Shown here piece by piece: positions 17,137 to 25,055 of a stretch of 64,000 nucleotides of DNA (position 1 is the stretch's first letter; every line of letters starts with the position of its first letter). Below the pieces are notes generated by a model. The model ran no database searches and was not told the origin of the DNA. It was given only the letters and a program-made list of their open reading frames with translations. This DNA is from Pseudomonas viridiflava. GTDB taxonomy: Bacteria > Pseudomonadota > Gammaproteobacteria > Pseudomonadales > Pseudomonadaceae. Both the position numbers and the translations under genes were made by a program. The stretch spans positions 310,001 through 374,000 of the forward strand of contig NZ_UWFA01000449.1 of the NCBI RefSeq assembly GCF_900601905.1, in the 5' to 3' direction.

Positions 17137-18579
17137 ATGACCGAAAGAGAAGTTAAAAAAACGCAGGAAAGCCTTCAGGATCGTCTTGCTCAAGTAATCG
17201 AGCTCCTGCAGCGCCAGCGTATTGTTGAAGACCTGACCCATCGCCAAGAGGGTCAGAATCAGAATCGCGTAGAAAACCTGGTTCATCGGCAGAACCTGGT
17301 CGAGCTGCAACGCAAGCTCGATGATCTTCACTCGGCCGACGTCGCCTATATCCTTGAAGCTTTGCCACTGGACGACCGCCTGACGGTCTGGCAGCTGGTC
17401 AAGGCCGAGCGCGACGGCGACATTCTTCTTGAAGTGTCCGATTCCGTACGGGAAACGCTGATCGCCGACATGGACGATCACGAGCTGCTCGCGGCTGCCA
17501 AGGAAATGGACGCCGACGAACTGGCTGACCTTGCGCCTGAGCTGCCTCGGGATGTCGTCCACGAGCTGATGGAAGCGCTGGATACCCAGCAGCGCGAACG
17601 CGTGCGCTCGGCGTTGTCCTACGACGAAGAGCAGGTCGGCGCGCTGATGGACTTCGAGATGGTGACCATCCGCGAGGATGTCAGCCTGGAAGTCGTGCTG
17701 CGCTATCTGCGGCGGCTGAAGGAATTGCCGGGCCATACCGACAAACTGTTTGTGGTCGATTACGACGGCGTGCTCAAAGGCGTGTTGCCGATCAAGCGGT
17801 TATTGGTCAACGACCCTGACAAACAAGTGTCGGAAGTCATGGCCAATGATCCGGTGAGTTTCCACCCGGATGGCGATGCTTACGAGGCGGCCCAGGCGTT
17901 CGAGCGATATGACCTTATTTCCTCGCCCGTCGTGGACAAGAACGGCAAGTTGATCGGCCGTCTGACCATTGATGAAATGGTCGACCTGATTCGTGAAGAG
18001 AGCGAGACCGAAGTCCTCAACATGGCCGGTCTGCGCGAAGAGGAAGATATCTTCGCCTCCGTCTGGCGCTCACTGCGCAACCGTTGGTCCTGGCTAGCGG
18101 TCAATCTGATCACTGCGTTTGTGGCTTCGCGAGTCATCGGTCTGTTCGAAGGCTCCATCGAGAAGCTGGTGGCGCTGGCGGCATTGATGCCCATTGTTGC
18201 GGGGATCGGTGGTAACTCCGGTAACCAGACCATCACCATGATCGTGCGGGCCATGGCCCTGGATCAAGTCAACACCGGCAATACCCAGCGCCTGTTGCGC
18301 AAAGAACTGGCCGTGGGCTTGATCAATGGCGTGGTGTGGGGCGGGGTCATTGGTGTGGTGGCCTATTTGCTCTACGGAAGTTGGTCGCTTGGCGTGGTCA
18401 TGACGGCCGCCATGACGCTGAACTTGCTGTTGGCGGCGCTCATGGGGGTCACGATTCCGATGACGCTCTCCAAGCTCGGACGCGATCCGGCCATGGGCGC
18501 GAGTGTCATGATCACTGCGGTGACGGACAGTGGTGGCTTCTTTATCTTTCTGGGGCTGGCCACGATCTTTCTGCTGTAA
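17137..18579 (+). CDS. mgtE: Magnesium transporter MgtE
   Basis: A 480-residue MgtE with all expected parts. These are an acidic N-domain (DLAPELPRDVVHELMEAL), a CBS pair (about residues 140-260, including SEVMANDPVSFHPDGDAYEA), a connecting helix, and five membrane segments with the conserved GGNSGNQTITMIVRA. The C-terminal GLATIFLL is typical. It is a homodimeric inner-membrane Mg2+ channel gated by cytoplasmic Mg2+. The ATG at 17137 (MTEREVKK) follows GGAG; ten further residues are possible from 17107 but look non-coding. A terminator follows. Confidence 0.95.
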   Translation: MTEREVKKTQESLQDRLAQVIELLQRQRIVEDLTHRQEGQNQNRVENLVHRQNLVELQRKLDDLHSADVAYILEALPLDDRLTVWQLVKAERDGDILLEVSDSVRETLIADMDDHELLAAAKEMDADELADLAPELPRDVVHELMEALDTQQRERVRSALSYDEEQVGALMDFEMVTIREDVSLEVVLRYLRRLKELPGHTDKLFVVDYDGVLKGVLPIKRLLVNDPDKQVSEVMANDPVSFHPDGDAYEAAQAFERYDLISSPVVDKNGKLIGRLTIDEMVDLIREESETEVLNMAGLREEEDIFASVWRSLRNRWSWLAVNLITAFVASRVIGLFEGSIEKLVALAALMPIVAGIGGNSGNQTITMIVRAMALDQVNTGNTQRLLRKELAVGLINGVVWGGVIGVVAYLLYGSWSLGVVMTAAMTLNLLLAALMGVTIPMTLSKLGRDPAMGASVMITAVTDSGGFFIFLGLATIFLL

Positions 18580-18590
18580 ATCAGCAGCAC

Positions 18591-18620
18591 AAAAAAACCG
18601 CCCAACTGGGCGGTTTTTTT
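18591..18620 (+). terminator. Rho-independent terminator after mgtE
   Basis: AAAAAAACCGCCC and GGGCGGTTTTTTT form the stem, with a short CAACT-like loop and a long T-run, 12 bases after the stop. Confidence 0.93.
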
Positions 18621-18664
18621 ATTATTGCACAATCGTCCTACATCAAATAAGGCAGTCGGACCGC

Positions 18665-18690
18665 AATAAAAAGCCAGCAACTAGGCTGGC
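18665..18690 (-). terminator. Rho-independent terminator after amrZ
   Basis: On the minus strand GCCAGC and GCTGGC flank a six-base loop and are followed by TTTTTATT. It lies 21 bases beyond the amrZ stop. Confidence 0.8.
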
Positions 18691-18710
18691 CCAAGAATTA
18701 GCTAATACTG

Positions 18711-19040
18711 TCAGTCTTCGTTATCTGCTGCCAGTTCGGTGTCATGAGCGATGAGGGAAACAAGCGCATTTTGCTGGCGGTGGGACAGCTGGCGAAAACG
18801 TTGCAGCAATTCACGTTCATGCAGGGACAGCTCAGGGCTATCAAGACGCAGGCTAGGCTCATCGCCCAGTGCGCCTTCTTGAATCAGGCTTTGTTCGAGA
18901 CGAGCAATAATCTCGGAGTTCATGCTGCGATGGTGGTTTTTAGCTACCTCTTGCACGCGGTTACGCATGCCATCAGGTAGGCGTACAACGAACTTGTCAG
19001 CCGTACGGCTGGAATAAGTAGCCTGTTTCATAGGGCTCAT
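18711..19040 (-). CDS. amrZ: AmrZ, ribbon-helix-helix regulator of alginate and motility
   Basis: A 109-residue Arc/MetJ-type DNA-binding protein. SSRTADKFVVRLPDGMRNRV forms the beta-strand that enters the major groove, SMNSEIIARLEQSL is the following helix, and LHERELLQRFRQLSHRQQNA is the C-terminal tetramerisation region. These closely match P. aeruginosa AmrZ (108 residues). AmrZ controls alginate, c-di-GMP enzymes and flagellar genes, repressing fleQ in P. fluorescens. The ATG at 19040 gives the family N-terminus; the ATG at 19031 is an alternative, and neither has a strong ribosome-binding site. An AlgU-type promoter lies upstream. Confidence 0.93.
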   Translation of the reverse strand: MSPMKQATYSSRTADKFVVRLPDGMRNRVQEVAKNHHRSMNSEIIARLEQSLIQEGALGDEPSLRLDSPELSLHERELLQRFRQLSHRQQNALVSLIAHDTELAADNED

Positions 19041-19485
19041 ATATTTAACCGGTTAGTTCAGAGGAAAGGCGGTCTTAGCAAGTCGCCGCAAGATGTCATT
19101 CTCTGACCGTCTTTTTAGCGAAATGTTCAACCGGGTTATCAAAGAGGCCAGCATCATGCCTCAATGTGCCGGATCCTTGGCGTCAATTCTGTGACAAATA
19201 TTGACTCAGATAAAGGCGTTTAGCCAGCACCAATTATCAGATTTGCGAGCGGTTTAGCAAACCAGGGCTACCGCCCATGCGTACTGCCTTCCGCACACTA
19301 CCCTCTGACTGCAAATTGCCATGATGGCTATCTGTCAGCTTAGAAGAATATGAGCGGAATACGAGCATTCGCCGACGGGCGTCATGTCCGGATGTCAGTC
19401 AGCGTCAGTCAGTAGGCGCAGGGGGATGGCGACGACGCTGAAAGGGCGTGCCAGACCAAGAGGAAGGGGTTGAAGCGGGCGGGTG
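19041..19485. other. Gene-free stretch upstream of amrZ
   Basis: Apart from the AlgU-like promoter at 19102-19128, no gene is supported here. A short direct repeat, GTCAGTCAG twice (about 19395-19414), is visible. AmrZ autoregulatory sites would be expected near the promoter but were not identified with confidence. Confidence 0.5.
19102..19128 (-). promoter_or_regulatory. AlgU (sigma-22)-type promoter of amrZ
   Basis: On the minus strand GAACAT is followed after 16 bases by TCAGA, close to the AlgU consensus GAACTT-N16/17-TCTGA. It starts 62 bases upstream of amrZ. AlgU control of amrZ is known in P. aeruginosa. Confidence 0.65.
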
Positions 19486-19683
19486 TTAGCGAAGCACTGG
19501 ATCAAACTTGAAGCGACGGCCCAGAAACAACGCGACCACGAACAACACCGAAAACAAGCCAGCCGAAATCTTCATCGCACTGCTCAATACAGTGCTTGAG
19601 CCTTGTGCGGAAACAGGCAATAGGAGGTCCACCGCGACGGCCATGATGGCTAGAATGATGAATGACAACGCTGATTTGGACAT
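19486..19683 (-). CDS. Small inner-membrane protein
   Basis: A 65-residue protein with two hydrophobic segments: ALSFIILAIMAVAVDLLL near the N-terminus, and ISAGLFSVLFVVALFLG followed by the basic RRFKFDPVLR. The topology is probably a hairpin with both ends in the cytoplasm. The ATG at 19683 has AGAGAGC upstream. The family was not recognised. It lies beside another small gene on the same strand. Confidence 0.6.
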   Translation of the reverse strand: MSKSALSFIILAIMAVAVDLLLPVSAQGSSTVLSSAMKISAGLFSVLFVVALFLGRRFKFDPVLR

Positions 19684-19734
19684 GGCTGCTCTCTGATCGG
19701 TAGAACGTTATTACAAAAGAATTTGCGAAAAGTC

Positions 19735-19971
19735 TCAGAACACCCAGCGAGGCTCGTCGTTCGTCACCGGAGTCGTTGCGCTGCTGTTATTGGCGAGAAC
19801 GGCGGCCTGGCCGCCGCGCTCGGTCATCACCGCCAACTGAGGTGCCTGGCGCAGCAAGTGGTGCGGCTGGGCCTGTGCAGCCACTTGCTCGGTTTTGCCG
19901 TCATCCTGAAAATGAAATGCCATCAGTGCAACCAAGGCTGCAGCGTTCAACACTGATAGGGTGATGTTCAT
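19735..19971 (-). CDS. Small membrane-anchored or secreted hypothetical protein
   Basis: A 78-residue protein with one N-terminal hydrophobic segment (ITLSVLNAAALVALMAFHF) and a polar tail rich in Gln and Ala (EQVAAQAQPHHLLRQAPQ). A very good ribosome-binding site (GGAGG, nine bases upstream) supports the ATG at 19971. It lies 51 bases upstream of the 65-residue membrane protein gene and may share its transcript. No function is assigned. Confidence 0.65.
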   Translation of the reverse strand: MNITLSVLNAAALVALMAFHFQDDGKTEQVAAQAQPHHLLRQAPQLAVMTERGGQAAVLANNSSATTPVTNDEPRWVF

Positions 19972-20285
19972 TTTCAGTAGCCTCCAATGGAACTTTCTTT
20001 AGGAAGGATCGGTATGCAGTGGATATTGCAGTCTGCATGCCAACTTTAGATATGTAAAAAAACCCTTGTAAATCAATTGGTTGTGGATCATGAGGGTGCG
20101 TCGCAGCATGCGTTTTGCAATGGTGGCTTTTCGCAGCAATGCAAAATGCATGATGGCTCGCAAAACTGACTGTTTAAACAGATTCGGACCACAGGCTTGT
20201 AAGCCAAAGACGACATGACAAAAGTGACCGGTGCCGTTAAGATGCACGCCGTCTCGCCGTCGCCCTCTGTGGTCTCGGCAACTGG
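19972..20285. other. Gene-free stretch between the small-protein gene and tRNA-Arg(CCU)
   Basis: AT-rich at 20040-20100, with imperfect inverted pieces around ATGCATTTTGCATTGC. It must hold the divergent promoters of the small gene at 19971 and of tRNA-Arg. No gene was seen. Confidence 0.5.
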
Positions 20286-20362
20286 GTCCCAGTAGCTCAA
20301 TTGGATAGAGCATCCCCCTCCTAAGGGGAAGGTTGGCCGTTCGAACCGGCCCTGGGACACCA
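20286..20362 (+). tRNA. tRNA-Arg (anticodon CCU)
   Basis: A 77-base tRNA with encoded CCA: acceptor GTCCCAG/CTGGGAC, anticodon stem TCCCC/GGGGA with loop CTCCTAA (CCU), T-arm GGCCGTTCGAACCGGCC. tRNA-Arg(CCU) genes are frequent integration sites, but no integrase or direct repeat of its 3' end was seen nearby. Confidence 0.96.
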
Positions 20363-20631
20363 TCGAATTTCTTCCCTGGCGCTCGTCAGAATCCACCTTG
20401 TCCGCCCTGCATCCAGGCTTAGTGCTGAAGAAATCCGGCTGCGTGCCGATAAATGCGGTGGGAACTGATTTTTTGAGCTTTAGTTGGGTATCAGTGCTGC
20501 GCAGATCCCAGCAGTGCCCGATTCAAAAAGTCAGGATGTGGTGTGAAACTTGCTCCTCCCATGACGCTGTAATCCGTTTTTTCTGGTATCCGCCTTTAGG
20601 CTGACTATCTTTATCCGTCACGGGACCCCTG

Positions 20632-22236
20632 ATGCTGGCGTACAACCAAAAAAAGTTTCTCATCGTCGATGACTTCTCCGATTTCCGCAGCTCGGTGCGC
20701 TCGATGCTCCGTGAGTTGGGCGTCAAGGAAGTCGATACCGCTGACACGGGCGAGCAGGCGCTGAAGATGTGCTCGCAGAAGCGTTACGATTTTGTTCTGC
20801 ATGATTTCAATCTTGGGGACGGAAAGAAGAACGGCCAGCACGTGCTCGAAGACCTGATGGTCGACAGGCTGCTGAGTCACGAAGCGGTGTTCATCATGGT
20901 AACGGCTGAAAACAGCCAGGCCATGGTCATGAGCGCGCTGGAGTGGGAGCCCGATGCTTACCTGACCAAGCCCTTCAACCGTGCGGGCCTGGCCCAGCGG
21001 TTGGAAAAACTCGTCCAGCGCAAGACCATGCTCAAGCCCATCCTGCAGGCGCTCGATCGCGGCAAGCCGTCGGAGGTGCTTGCCGCCTGCGTCGCGCTGA
21101 CCACGCAGGACCCACGCTACGCACCGCTTTGTCTGCGCTACAAGGCTGATGCCCTGCGCGAGTTGAAGCAATATGAGCCGCTGGAAGCGTTCCTCAAATC
21201 CATCCTCGCTGATCGCCCGACCCCCTGGGCGTTCGCCGCCCTGGGCAATTTGCTGCTCAAGCGCAACAAGGCTGCCGAAGCCCAGAGCGTTTTCGAGGCG
21301 GCAGTCAAAGCCTTCTCTGGCATGCCGATCCTCTACGACGGGCTTGCCGAGGCGCTGGTCGCCCGGGGTGATGGGGTGCGGGCGCAGAAAGTCCTCGAAG
21401 ACGCAGTGCGTATTTCCCCTCTGGCGGTGCGGCGCCAGACGCTGTTGGGCAAGCTGGCGCTCGACAATCAGGATTTTGACGGTGCCTCCCGCGCCTATCG
21501 GCAGGCCGTGTCTCAGGGGCAGTTTTCACGCTTCAAAAACCCGGAAACCAACCTTGGCTTTGCGCAGGCGCTGATTTCTCGAGGTGGCGATCAGGGGCTG
21601 GATGCCAGGACTCGCGTGGAGATCAACCAGGCTCTGGGTGACGTAGCCAAAGACAACGGCGATGACCAGGGCGTGCAGGTTCGAGCACGGTTAATGAAAG
21701 CCGCCAGCGTGCAGCATTCCGATCCCGAGATGGCCGCCAAGCTGACTGAAGAGGCCATGGGCCGCCTGCAGAACATGGACCAGTTCCTCAGCCCCAACGC
21801 GGCGCTGGCAGTGGCCACGCAGCTTAAAAGTCTGGGGCACGCAGATGCCGGGGCGGGCGTATTGAAAACCTGCGCCGAGATCTACGGCGATGACCCGGCG
21901 GTGATGCAGGGTATTGCCAAACAAACCGATGATCCGGCGATTCTGGGCGCCAACAAGGCCGCCATCGATCTCAACGTCCAGGGCGTGCGCAGCTACAAGG
22001 GCGGCAATCTGGCGGAGGCTCAGGAGCTGTTCCGCAAGGCGCTTGCGCTGCAGGCGAAAAACATCAGTATCGCGCTGAACCTGGCGCAGGCATTGCTGCA
22101 TTCAATGGCGACGACTCCGGATGCGGCGAAGCTTGAAGAGTGTCGGGCCTGTCTGAAAATGATCGGCAAGATGCCGATCGACGACCCGCGATTCGAGCGA
22201 TTCCAGAAATTACAGAGCAAGGCGTTTGGTGCATGA
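20632..22236 (+). CDS. Response regulator with C-terminal TPR domain
   Basis: A 534-residue protein. Residues 1-125 form a receiver domain: acidic pair D13-D14 in FLIVDDFSDF, phosphoacceptor D58 in YDFVLHDFNLGDG, and K113 in YLTKPFNRAG. The remaining 400 residues are helical TPR-type repeats (FAALGNLLLKRNKAAEAQSV; AVRRQTLLGKLALDNQDFDG; NLAEAQELFRKALALQAKNI). There is no DNA-binding output domain, so it likely acts by protein contacts. It resembles P. aeruginosa PA2572 in length and layout (recalled, not searched). Its stop overlaps the start of the kinase gene (GCATGA), so the pair should be translated together. Confidence 0.85.
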   Translation: MLAYNQKKFLIVDDFSDFRSSVRSMLRELGVKEVDTADTGEQALKMCSQKRYDFVLHDFNLGDGKKNGQHVLEDLMVDRLLSHEAVFIMVTAENSQAMVMSALEWEPDAYLTKPFNRAGLAQRLEKLVQRKTMLKPILQALDRGKPSEVLAACVALTTQDPRYAPLCLRYKADALRELKQYEPLEAFLKSILADRPTPWAFAALGNLLLKRNKAAEAQSVFEAAVKAFSGMPILYDGLAEALVARGDGVRAQKVLEDAVRISPLAVRRQTLLGKLALDNQDFDGASRAYRQAVSQGQFSRFKNPETNLGFAQALISRGGDQGLDARTRVEINQALGDVAKDNGDDQGVQVRARLMKAASVQHSDPEMAAKLTEEAMGRLQNMDQFLSPNAALAVATQLKSLGHADAGAGVLKTCAEIYGDDPAVMQGIAKQTDDPAILGANKAAIDLNVQGVRSYKGGNLAEAQELFRKALALQAKNISIALNLAQALLHSMATTPDAAKLEECRACLKMIGKMPIDDPRFERFQKLQSKAFGA

Positions 22237-22925
22237 GCGAAAAGGATGCAGGTCTGGACTTCTCCATGGTCATTGCCTCTACCGTGCATGACATGAAGAA
22301 CTCACTGGCGTCACTGATGCAGGCACATGGTCAGTGGCAAGGACGCTTGAGTGACGAGCAAAAAGACACTCCGGAGCGGGGCGTGATCGACTACGAGTTT
22401 GCCCACCTCAACGGCATGATGGTGCAACTGCTCGGGCTGTATAAGCTGGAGGTCAATCAGTTGCCCCTGCGACCCGAATATCATGAGATGGACGACTTCA
22501 TCGAGGCGCAACTGGCCTGGCATGAAGAGGTTCTGAACAGCCGCGCACTGCTGGCCACCTTCGAGGTCGACAGCCTGTGCCCGCTGGGTTTCTTTGACCG
22601 CGAATTGATAGGCTCGGTGGTCGCCAATGTCATCATCAACGCTATCCGCTTTGCCAGGCAGTCGATCCTGATCACCGTGCGCGAAGAAGACGGGCAGGTG
22701 GTGATAGTGATCAACGATGATGGGCCTGGCTATTCGCCAGACATGATCGAATTCCAGTTCGACCACGTGCAGGGCATCAACCAGGTCAGCGGCAGCACCG
22801 GCCTGGGGTTGTACTTCGCCGCGCAGATTGCCGGGAGACATCAGCGAAATGGGGTTTGTGGGCGAATCGAGCTGGCCAATGGCGGGCCGCTGGGTGGTGG
22901 GCTTTTCAGTCTTTACTTGCCCTGA
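22233..22925 (+). CDS. Soluble sensor histidine kinase
   Basis: A 230-residue HisKA/HATPase protein with no membrane segment or sensor domain. It begins almost at the H-box (STVHDMKNSLASL, H19). The ATPase part has the N-box region SVVANVIINAIRFA, the G1 box NDDGPGY and the G2 box GSTGLGLYFAAQIAG. It is cognate by position to the TPR response regulator, whose stop it overlaps by four bases. With no sensor of its own it may take input from a partner, for example a chemoreceptor. It resembles PA2571 in size; that link is from memory. Confidence 0.85.
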   Translation: MSEKDAGLDFSMVIASTVHDMKNSLASLMQAHGQWQGRLSDEQKDTPERGVIDYEFAHLNGMMVQLLGLYKLEVNQLPLRPEYHEMDDFIEAQLAWHEEVLNSRALLATFEVDSLCPLGFFDRELIGSVVANVIINAIRFARQSILITVREEDGQVVIVINDDGPGYSPDMIEFQFDHVQGINQVSGSTGLGLYFAAQIAGRHQRNGVCGRIELANGGPLGGGLFSLYLP

Positions 22926-23229
22926 CCGCGGCTTCTATTGCTGCATATTTTCTTTTATCGCTGATGTTGATCGTCATGCTTCCTGCATTTATCGGCTCTT
23001 GATCGGTAGCCGCGTGCCTCTCGTAAATGATAACCGCCGCTGGTTTTCCCTTCGTGCCCAATGCGCCTGTCCGAGCTGATGTGCATGCATTTCAGGCTTT
23101 GAGGATGGTATGGATATTGCTTTTACCCTTTGTAATGGAGCTGACATTTGATGAAGCGCCGAATTATTGGCGTCCAGTTCGCAGCCAGTCGTTGGTGTTT
23201 AGGCAGTTCGGACTTTCTGAGAGAAGAGC
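22926..23229. other. Gene-free stretch before the glycan operon
   Basis: This 304-base interval is clearly more AT-rich than its flanks (for example TATTGCTGCATATTTTC around 22937). It should hold the promoter of the rfbF operon, but no convincing -35/-10 pair could be picked. No gene or RNA was recognised. Confidence 0.5.
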
Positions 23230-24000
23230 ATGAAGGCAGTAATTCTGGCGGGAGGATTGGGAACTCGGATCAGTGAGGAGTCACACCTCAAGCCCAAGCC
23301 GATGATCGAGATTGGTGGCAAACCAATCATCTGGCACATCATGAAAATCTACTCTCACTACGGCATTAACGACTTCGTGATTTGCCTTGGCTACAAGGGC
23401 TATGTCATCAAGGAGTATTTCGCCAACTACTTCTTGCACATGTCTGATGTGACCTTCGACATGGCTGAAAACAAGATGCACATCCATCACCGCAATGCGG
23501 AGCCGTGGCGCGTCACGCTGGTTGATACGGGTGAAGGCAGCGGTACCGGCGGGCGTCTGCGCAGAGTGCGTGAGTATCTGGGCGATGAGACGTTCTGCTT
23601 CACCTATGGCGACGGTGTATCGGACGTCAATATTCCTGAGTTGATCAAATTCCATCGTGAGCACGGTAAGCAAGCGACGGTGACCACCGTCCAGCCACCC
23701 GGTCGTTTTGGTGCGATGGATCTGGAAGGGAGCTGCGTCAAAGGTTTTCAGGAAAAACCCCAGGGCGATGGTGGCTGGATCAATGGCGGCTTTTTCGTGC
23801 TTGAGCCTTCGGTCATTGATGGCATTGCTGACGACAGCGTGACCTGGGAGTTCGAGCCGATGCGTAATCTGGCTGCGCAAGGGCAGCTGATGAGCTTTTT
23901 GCATCGCGGCTTCTGGCAGCCCATGGACACCTTGCGCGATCGAGTCATGCTCGAAGACCGCTGGGCCAGCGGAGCGGCAGAATGGAAACTCTGGCGGTGA
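23230..24000 (+). CDS. rfbF: Glucose-1-phosphate cytidylyltransferase
   Basis: A 256-residue nucleotidyltransferase that makes CDP-glucose from CTP and glucose-1-phosphate. Family marks: MKAVILAGGLGTRISEES, KPKPMIEIGGKPIIWHIMK, GTGGRLRRVREYLGDETF, YGDGVSDVNI and the sugar-site region WINGGFFVLEPSVID. The ATG at 23230 is preceded by GAGAGAAGAGC. It is the first gene of the operon and overlaps rfbG by 19 bases. With RfbG and RfbH it forms the common trunk of CDP-3,6-dideoxyhexose synthesis. Confidence 0.95.
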   Translation: MKAVILAGGLGTRISEESHLKPKPMIEIGGKPIIWHIMKIYSHYGINDFVICLGYKGYVIKEYFANYFLHMSDVTFDMAENKMHIHHRNAEPWRVTLVDTGEGSGTGGRLRRVREYLGDETFCFTYGDGVSDVNIPELIKFHREHGKQATVTTVQPPGRFGAMDLEGSCVKGFQEKPQGDGGWINGGFFVLEPSVIDGIADDSVTWEFEPMRNLAAQGQLMSFLHRGFWQPMDTLRDRVMLEDRWASGAAEWKLWR

Positions 24001-25055
24001 ACGGATTCTGGGCAGGCAGAAAAGTGCTGCTGACCGGCCACACTGGCTTCAAGGGTGGCTGGCTGGCGCTGTGGTTGCGTGAGTTGGGTGCTGACGTCCA
24101 TGGTTTCGCACTGCCCGCCGCTACCACGCCCGCGCTCTGGAAGGTCGCGGGTGTGGAAGGCACGATTGGCAGTGATCTGGGCGATATCCGTGATGCTCAG
24201 GTTGTCGCAGAATCCATGCGCACGTTCGCACCGGAAGTCGTTTTTCATCTGGCGGCGCAGCCATTGGTCCGTGAGTCTTACCGGACGCCAGCTGACACCT
24301 ATGCCACCAATGTGATGGGTACGGTAAATGTGCTGGAAGCCGTACGCCAGTGCGCCAGCGTGCGCGCCGTCGTGGTGGTGACTACTGACAAATGCTACGA
24401 AAACCGCGAATGGCTTTCACCTTATCGCGAACAAGACACCCTTGGCGGATTCGATCCCTACAGCAATAGCAAGGCGTGCGTGGAGCTGTTGTGTTCTTCG
24501 TATCGGAGTTCCTTCTTGCAGGAATCCGGCGTCGCTTTAGCAACTGCGCGGGCAGGCAACGTCATCGGCGGCGGCGACTGGTCGCCGGAACGGCTGGTTC
24601 CGGACATTTTCCGCGCCTGGCAGAACAACGAAGAAGTGACCCTTCGCTACCCTCAGGCAACCCGCCCGTGGCAGCACGCACTGGAACCTTTGATGGGGTA
24701 TCTGTTGCTGGCGCAAGGGTTGGTCGAGGATGCCGAGAAACATGCCGGTGCCTGGAACTTCGGCCCTGAGAGCGGCAATGTCGCCACCGTCGAAAAGCTC
24801 GTTCGCACCCTGGCCCAGCTGTGGCCGCAACCTGTGCGCTGGTCCATGGATGCCCAGGTTCAGCCGCATGAGGCTGGCTTGTTGGCGCTGGACTCCAGCA
24901 AGGCTCGCCAGCTGTTGGGCTGGGCGCCGCGCTGGTCATTTGAAACCACCCTTGAACGCACCCTGAGCTGGCATCTGGCCTGGCAGCAGGGGCGTGACAT
25001 GCACACGTTTACCCGCGCGCAAATCGCGGATTACCAAGGCGATATCCATGAGTGA
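23982..25055 (+). CDS. rfbG: CDP-glucose 4,6-dehydratase
   Basis: A 357-residue extended SDR enzyme that converts CDP-glucose to CDP-4-keto-6-deoxyglucose. It has the NAD motif VLLTGHTGFKGGWLALWL, the active-site stretch VVTTDKCYENREW, and the catalytic YxxxK in DPYSNSKACVEL. ARAGNVIGGGDWSPERLVPD is typical of this subfamily. The start overlaps rfbF and the end overlaps rfbH by eight bases, so the three genes are tightly coupled. Confidence 0.95.
   Translation: METLAVNGFWAGRKVLLTGHTGFKGGWLALWLRELGADVHGFALPAATTPALWKVAGVEGTIGSDLGDIRDAQVVAESMRTFAPEVVFHLAAQPLVRESYRTPADTYATNVMGTVNVLEAVRQCASVRAVVVVTTDKCYENREWLSPYREQDTLGGFDPYSNSKACVELLCSSYRSSFLQESGVALATARAGNVIGGGDWSPERLVPDIFRAWQNNEEVTLRYPQATRPWQHALEPLMGYLLLAQGLVEDAEKHAGAWNFGPESGNVATVEKLVRTLAQLWPQPVRWSMDAQVQPHEAGLLALDSSKARQLLGWAPRWSFETTLERTLSWHLAWQQGRDMHTFTRAQIADYQGDIHE

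Noticed and set aside
19395..19414. GTCAGTCAG direct repeat as an operator or attachment site
   Set aside because: Two short copies only, with no neighbouring gene or symmetry to give them meaning.
20286..20362. tRNA-Arg(CCU) as the attachment site of a genomic island
   Set aside because: No integrase is adjacent and no direct repeat of the tRNA 3' end was found downstream.
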